From positions 744,001-808,000 of the forward strand of contig NZ_QWDD01000001.1 of assembly GCF_003722355.1 (NCBI RefSeq): a stretch of 64,000 nucleotides of DNA, given 5' to 3'. Of the stretch, positions 62,765-64,000 are shown piece after piece (within the stretch, counting starts at the first letter, position 1; each line of letters opens with the position of its first letter). Source of the stretch: Methylocystis hirsuta (GTDB taxonomy: Bacteria; Pseudomonadota; Alphaproteobacteria; Rhizobiales; Beijerinckiaceae). Under the pieces are notes generated by a model. It did not search any database. It worked only from the letters and a program-made list of their open reading frames with translations, and was not told where the DNA came from. A program made the translations under genes and the position numbers.

Positions 62765-62796
62765 TTGGGCGCTGCGCTTGGGCGACCCGGCGCTGC

Positions 62797-62814
62797 TTTG
62801 CGTGGTTCTTGCAT
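62797..62814 (+). promoter_or_regulatory. Candidate sigma-54 promoter of the second nifA-type gene
   Basis: The -12 part TTGCAT (62809-62814) is a perfect match; the -24 part reads TTTGC where TTGGC would be expected, so one of the two invariant G is missing. With two NifA sites upstream it remains a fair candidate. The leader would be about 93 nt. Confidence 0.4.
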
Positions 62815-62916
62815 AAAACAAACTATGAACCGCGTGAGACGATCGGAATCGATCCTCGCATGTGCGAACGGAAACCCTGGCTTTGGGCTGACGGTGGCTG
62901 TTCGAGGAAGGCGGCC

Positions 62917-64000
62917 ATGGACGACGTAGCCACTTCACGCTCTATGCTCACGGAAGGCGTGGCGGCAAAGCCGCCGCGGGCGAGACCCCCGTCCGCCGAT
63001 ACAGCGCTGCTCGGCATTTATGAAATCTCAAAAATCCTGACCGCGCCGGCCCGCCTCGAGCAGACGCTGGGCAATGTCGTCGCCGTGCTCAGCTCGTTCC
63101 TCGACATGAAATTGGGGATGATCACGATCCTCGATCAGCATGGCAATCCGGAGATCGTCGCGACCTCGGGTTGGACCAGCCGCGACGGCGGCAAGCCGCT
63201 TGACACGCTGCCGGCCAAGGTGATCGACCGGCTTGTCGCCACCGCCATGCCTGTCATTGTCGAGGACGTGTCCCGCGACCCCTTGTTCGCGACGGCCGCG
63301 GGGACGATCACCCGGGCGGTCGGCGCGAAAGTCTCCTTCCTGGCCGTTGCGATCAAGAGCGATAGCCGCGTCGTCGGGACGTTGTCGATCAATCGCACGT
63401 CAGAGGATTGGATCTCCTACGCTTTCGACGCCGATCTGCGCTTATTGACGATGATCGCCAATCTGATCGGCCAAACGGTGAAGCTGCACCGCATGTTTTC
63501 GGCCGACCGGCAGCGGCTGCTGAACGAATGCAGCACGCTGGAGAAGGCGCTGGTTTCGTGCATGCCGAAGGAGATTCGTGGAGAGCGGCCCGACGTCGCC
63601 GGCATCATCGGCGAGAGCCCGGCGATCATGGAAGTGCTCGACACCATCGCCATCGTCGCGAAGTCCAATTCGACAGTGCTGCTGCGCGGCGAGAGCGGCA
63701 CAGGCAAGGAACTTTTTGCACGCGCGGTGCACGACCTGTCGCGCCGCAGCGCCAAGCCCTTCGTTAAGCTGAACTGCGCCGCGCTGCCGGAAAGCGTTCT
63801 CGAATCGGAGTTGTTCGGGCATGAACGCGGCGCGTTCACGGGCGCCGTCGCGCAGCGTGCGGGTCGCTTTGAACTGGCCAACGGCGGCACGCTGCTGCTC
63901 GACGAAATCGGCGAAATCTCTCCCGCCTTCCAGGCGAAGCTGCTGCGGGTGCTGCAGGAAGGCGAATTCGAGCGGGTTGGCGGGTCAAAGACCTTGAAAG
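62917..64000 (+). CDS. nifA: NifA-type sigma-54 activator, second copy (3' end outside window)
   Basis: From the ATG at 62917 (GAGGAAGG site upstream) the frame is open to the window end, giving 361 residues. The N-terminal GAF domain starts with [20 protein letters not shown] as in NifA; the AAA+ domain has [36 protein letters not shown] with GAFTGA, and [10 protein letters not shown]. It is a clear paralogue of the product at 40644-42440 but differs in the GAF domain. The cysteine motif and DNA-binding end lie outside the window. Upstream TGT-N10-ACA sites suggest control by NifA itself. An alternative-nitrogenase activator is possible. Confidence 0.85.
   Translation, partial: MDDVATSRSMLTEGVAAKPPRARPPSADTALLGIYEISKILTAPARLEQTLGNVVAVLSSFLDMKLGMITILDQHGNPEIVATSGWTSRDGGKPLDTLPAKVIDRLVATAMPVIVEDVSRDPLFATAAGTITRAVGAKVSFLAVAIKSDSRVVGTLSINRTSEDWISYAFDADLRLLTMIANLIGQTVKLHRMFSADRQRLLNECSTLEKALVSCMPKEIRGERPDVAGIIGESPAIMEVLDTIAIVAKSNSTVLLRGESGTGKELFARAVHDLSRRSAKPFVKLNCAALPESVLESELFGHERGAFTGAVAQRAGRFELANGGTLLLDEIGEISPAFQAKLLRVLQEGEFERVGGSKTLK

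Noticed and set aside
1..64000. CRISPR array or prophage
   Set aside because: No regularly spaced identical repeats of CRISPR size and no phage structural, integrase or lysis genes are visible.

Overview
The window looks like chromosome of an alphaproteobacterial type II methanotroph (Methylocystis/Methylosinus group). The main support is a complete calcium-type methanol dehydrogenase cluster (mxaFJGIRSACKLD plus a probable mxaH) followed by a two-component system and a 25-residue pqqA. Calvin-cycle-type sugar phosphate genes (transketolase, class II aldolase, ribulose-phosphate epimerase), two nifA-type regulators, a molbindin and high G+C content with alphaproteobacterial-looking proteins agree with this. 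The species assignment is inference.

Layout. 1-3650: the end of tkt, then fba and rpe, with a RelB/YafQ-type toxin-antitoxin pair between fba and rpe, then tRNA-Gln(TTG). 4137-12575: a TetR-family regulator faces a four-gene operon (membrane fusion protein, RND pump, an 820-residue Fe-S/SCP2/flavin/ferredoxin fusion and an alpha/beta hydrolase); the two sides share a large symmetric operator. 12576-14450 is a gene graveyard: a TolC tail, an MFS fragment and an MmgE/PrpD gene broken by several frameshifts, ending at an intact matB. 16200-18600 is insertion-sequence territory (IS3 remnant, complete IS110/IS1111-type element inside 21-bp repeats, IS630 remnant). 18900-26200 holds a PAS-receiver protein, an L,D-transpeptidase, an old yellow enzyme, a coiled-coil membrane protein, a pentapeptide-repeat protein, a dihaem cytochrome c and a secreted trypsin-like protease.

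26300-39520 is the methanol oxidation region: candidate promoter, mxaF to mxaD, a terminator-like hairpin between mxaI and mxaR, a likely mxaH, a NarL-type regulator with a divergent histidine kinase, and pqqA. MxaF/MxaI form the PQQ enzyme, MxaG is its cytochrome acceptor, and MxaR/S/A/C/K/L/D are maturation and calcium-insertion functions. 39700-44250 has small conserved genes, nifA, molbindin, a group III truncated haemoglobin and a receiver lacking its phosphoacceptor. 44500-50654 is an iron-uptake unit: palindromic regulatory region, TonB-dependent receptor, two tandem PiuC-type hydroxylases, exbB, exbD and tonB.

50878-62670 is accessory: small hypotheticals, csbD whose upstream region was split off by an IS630 element, a J-domain protein, and a run of proteins from the aminotransferase, cysteine-dioxygenase-like cupin and acireductone synthase (MtnC) families that all lack key catalytic residues, mixed with an intact 2Fe-2S ferredoxin and a methyltransferase. 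At the right edge a second nifA-type gene, cut by the window end, is preceded by two TGT-N10-ACA motifs and a plausible -24/-12 promoter. The strongest leads for new biology are the 820-residue fusion with its efflux operon and the cluster of apparent pseudoenzymes at 54983-58372.
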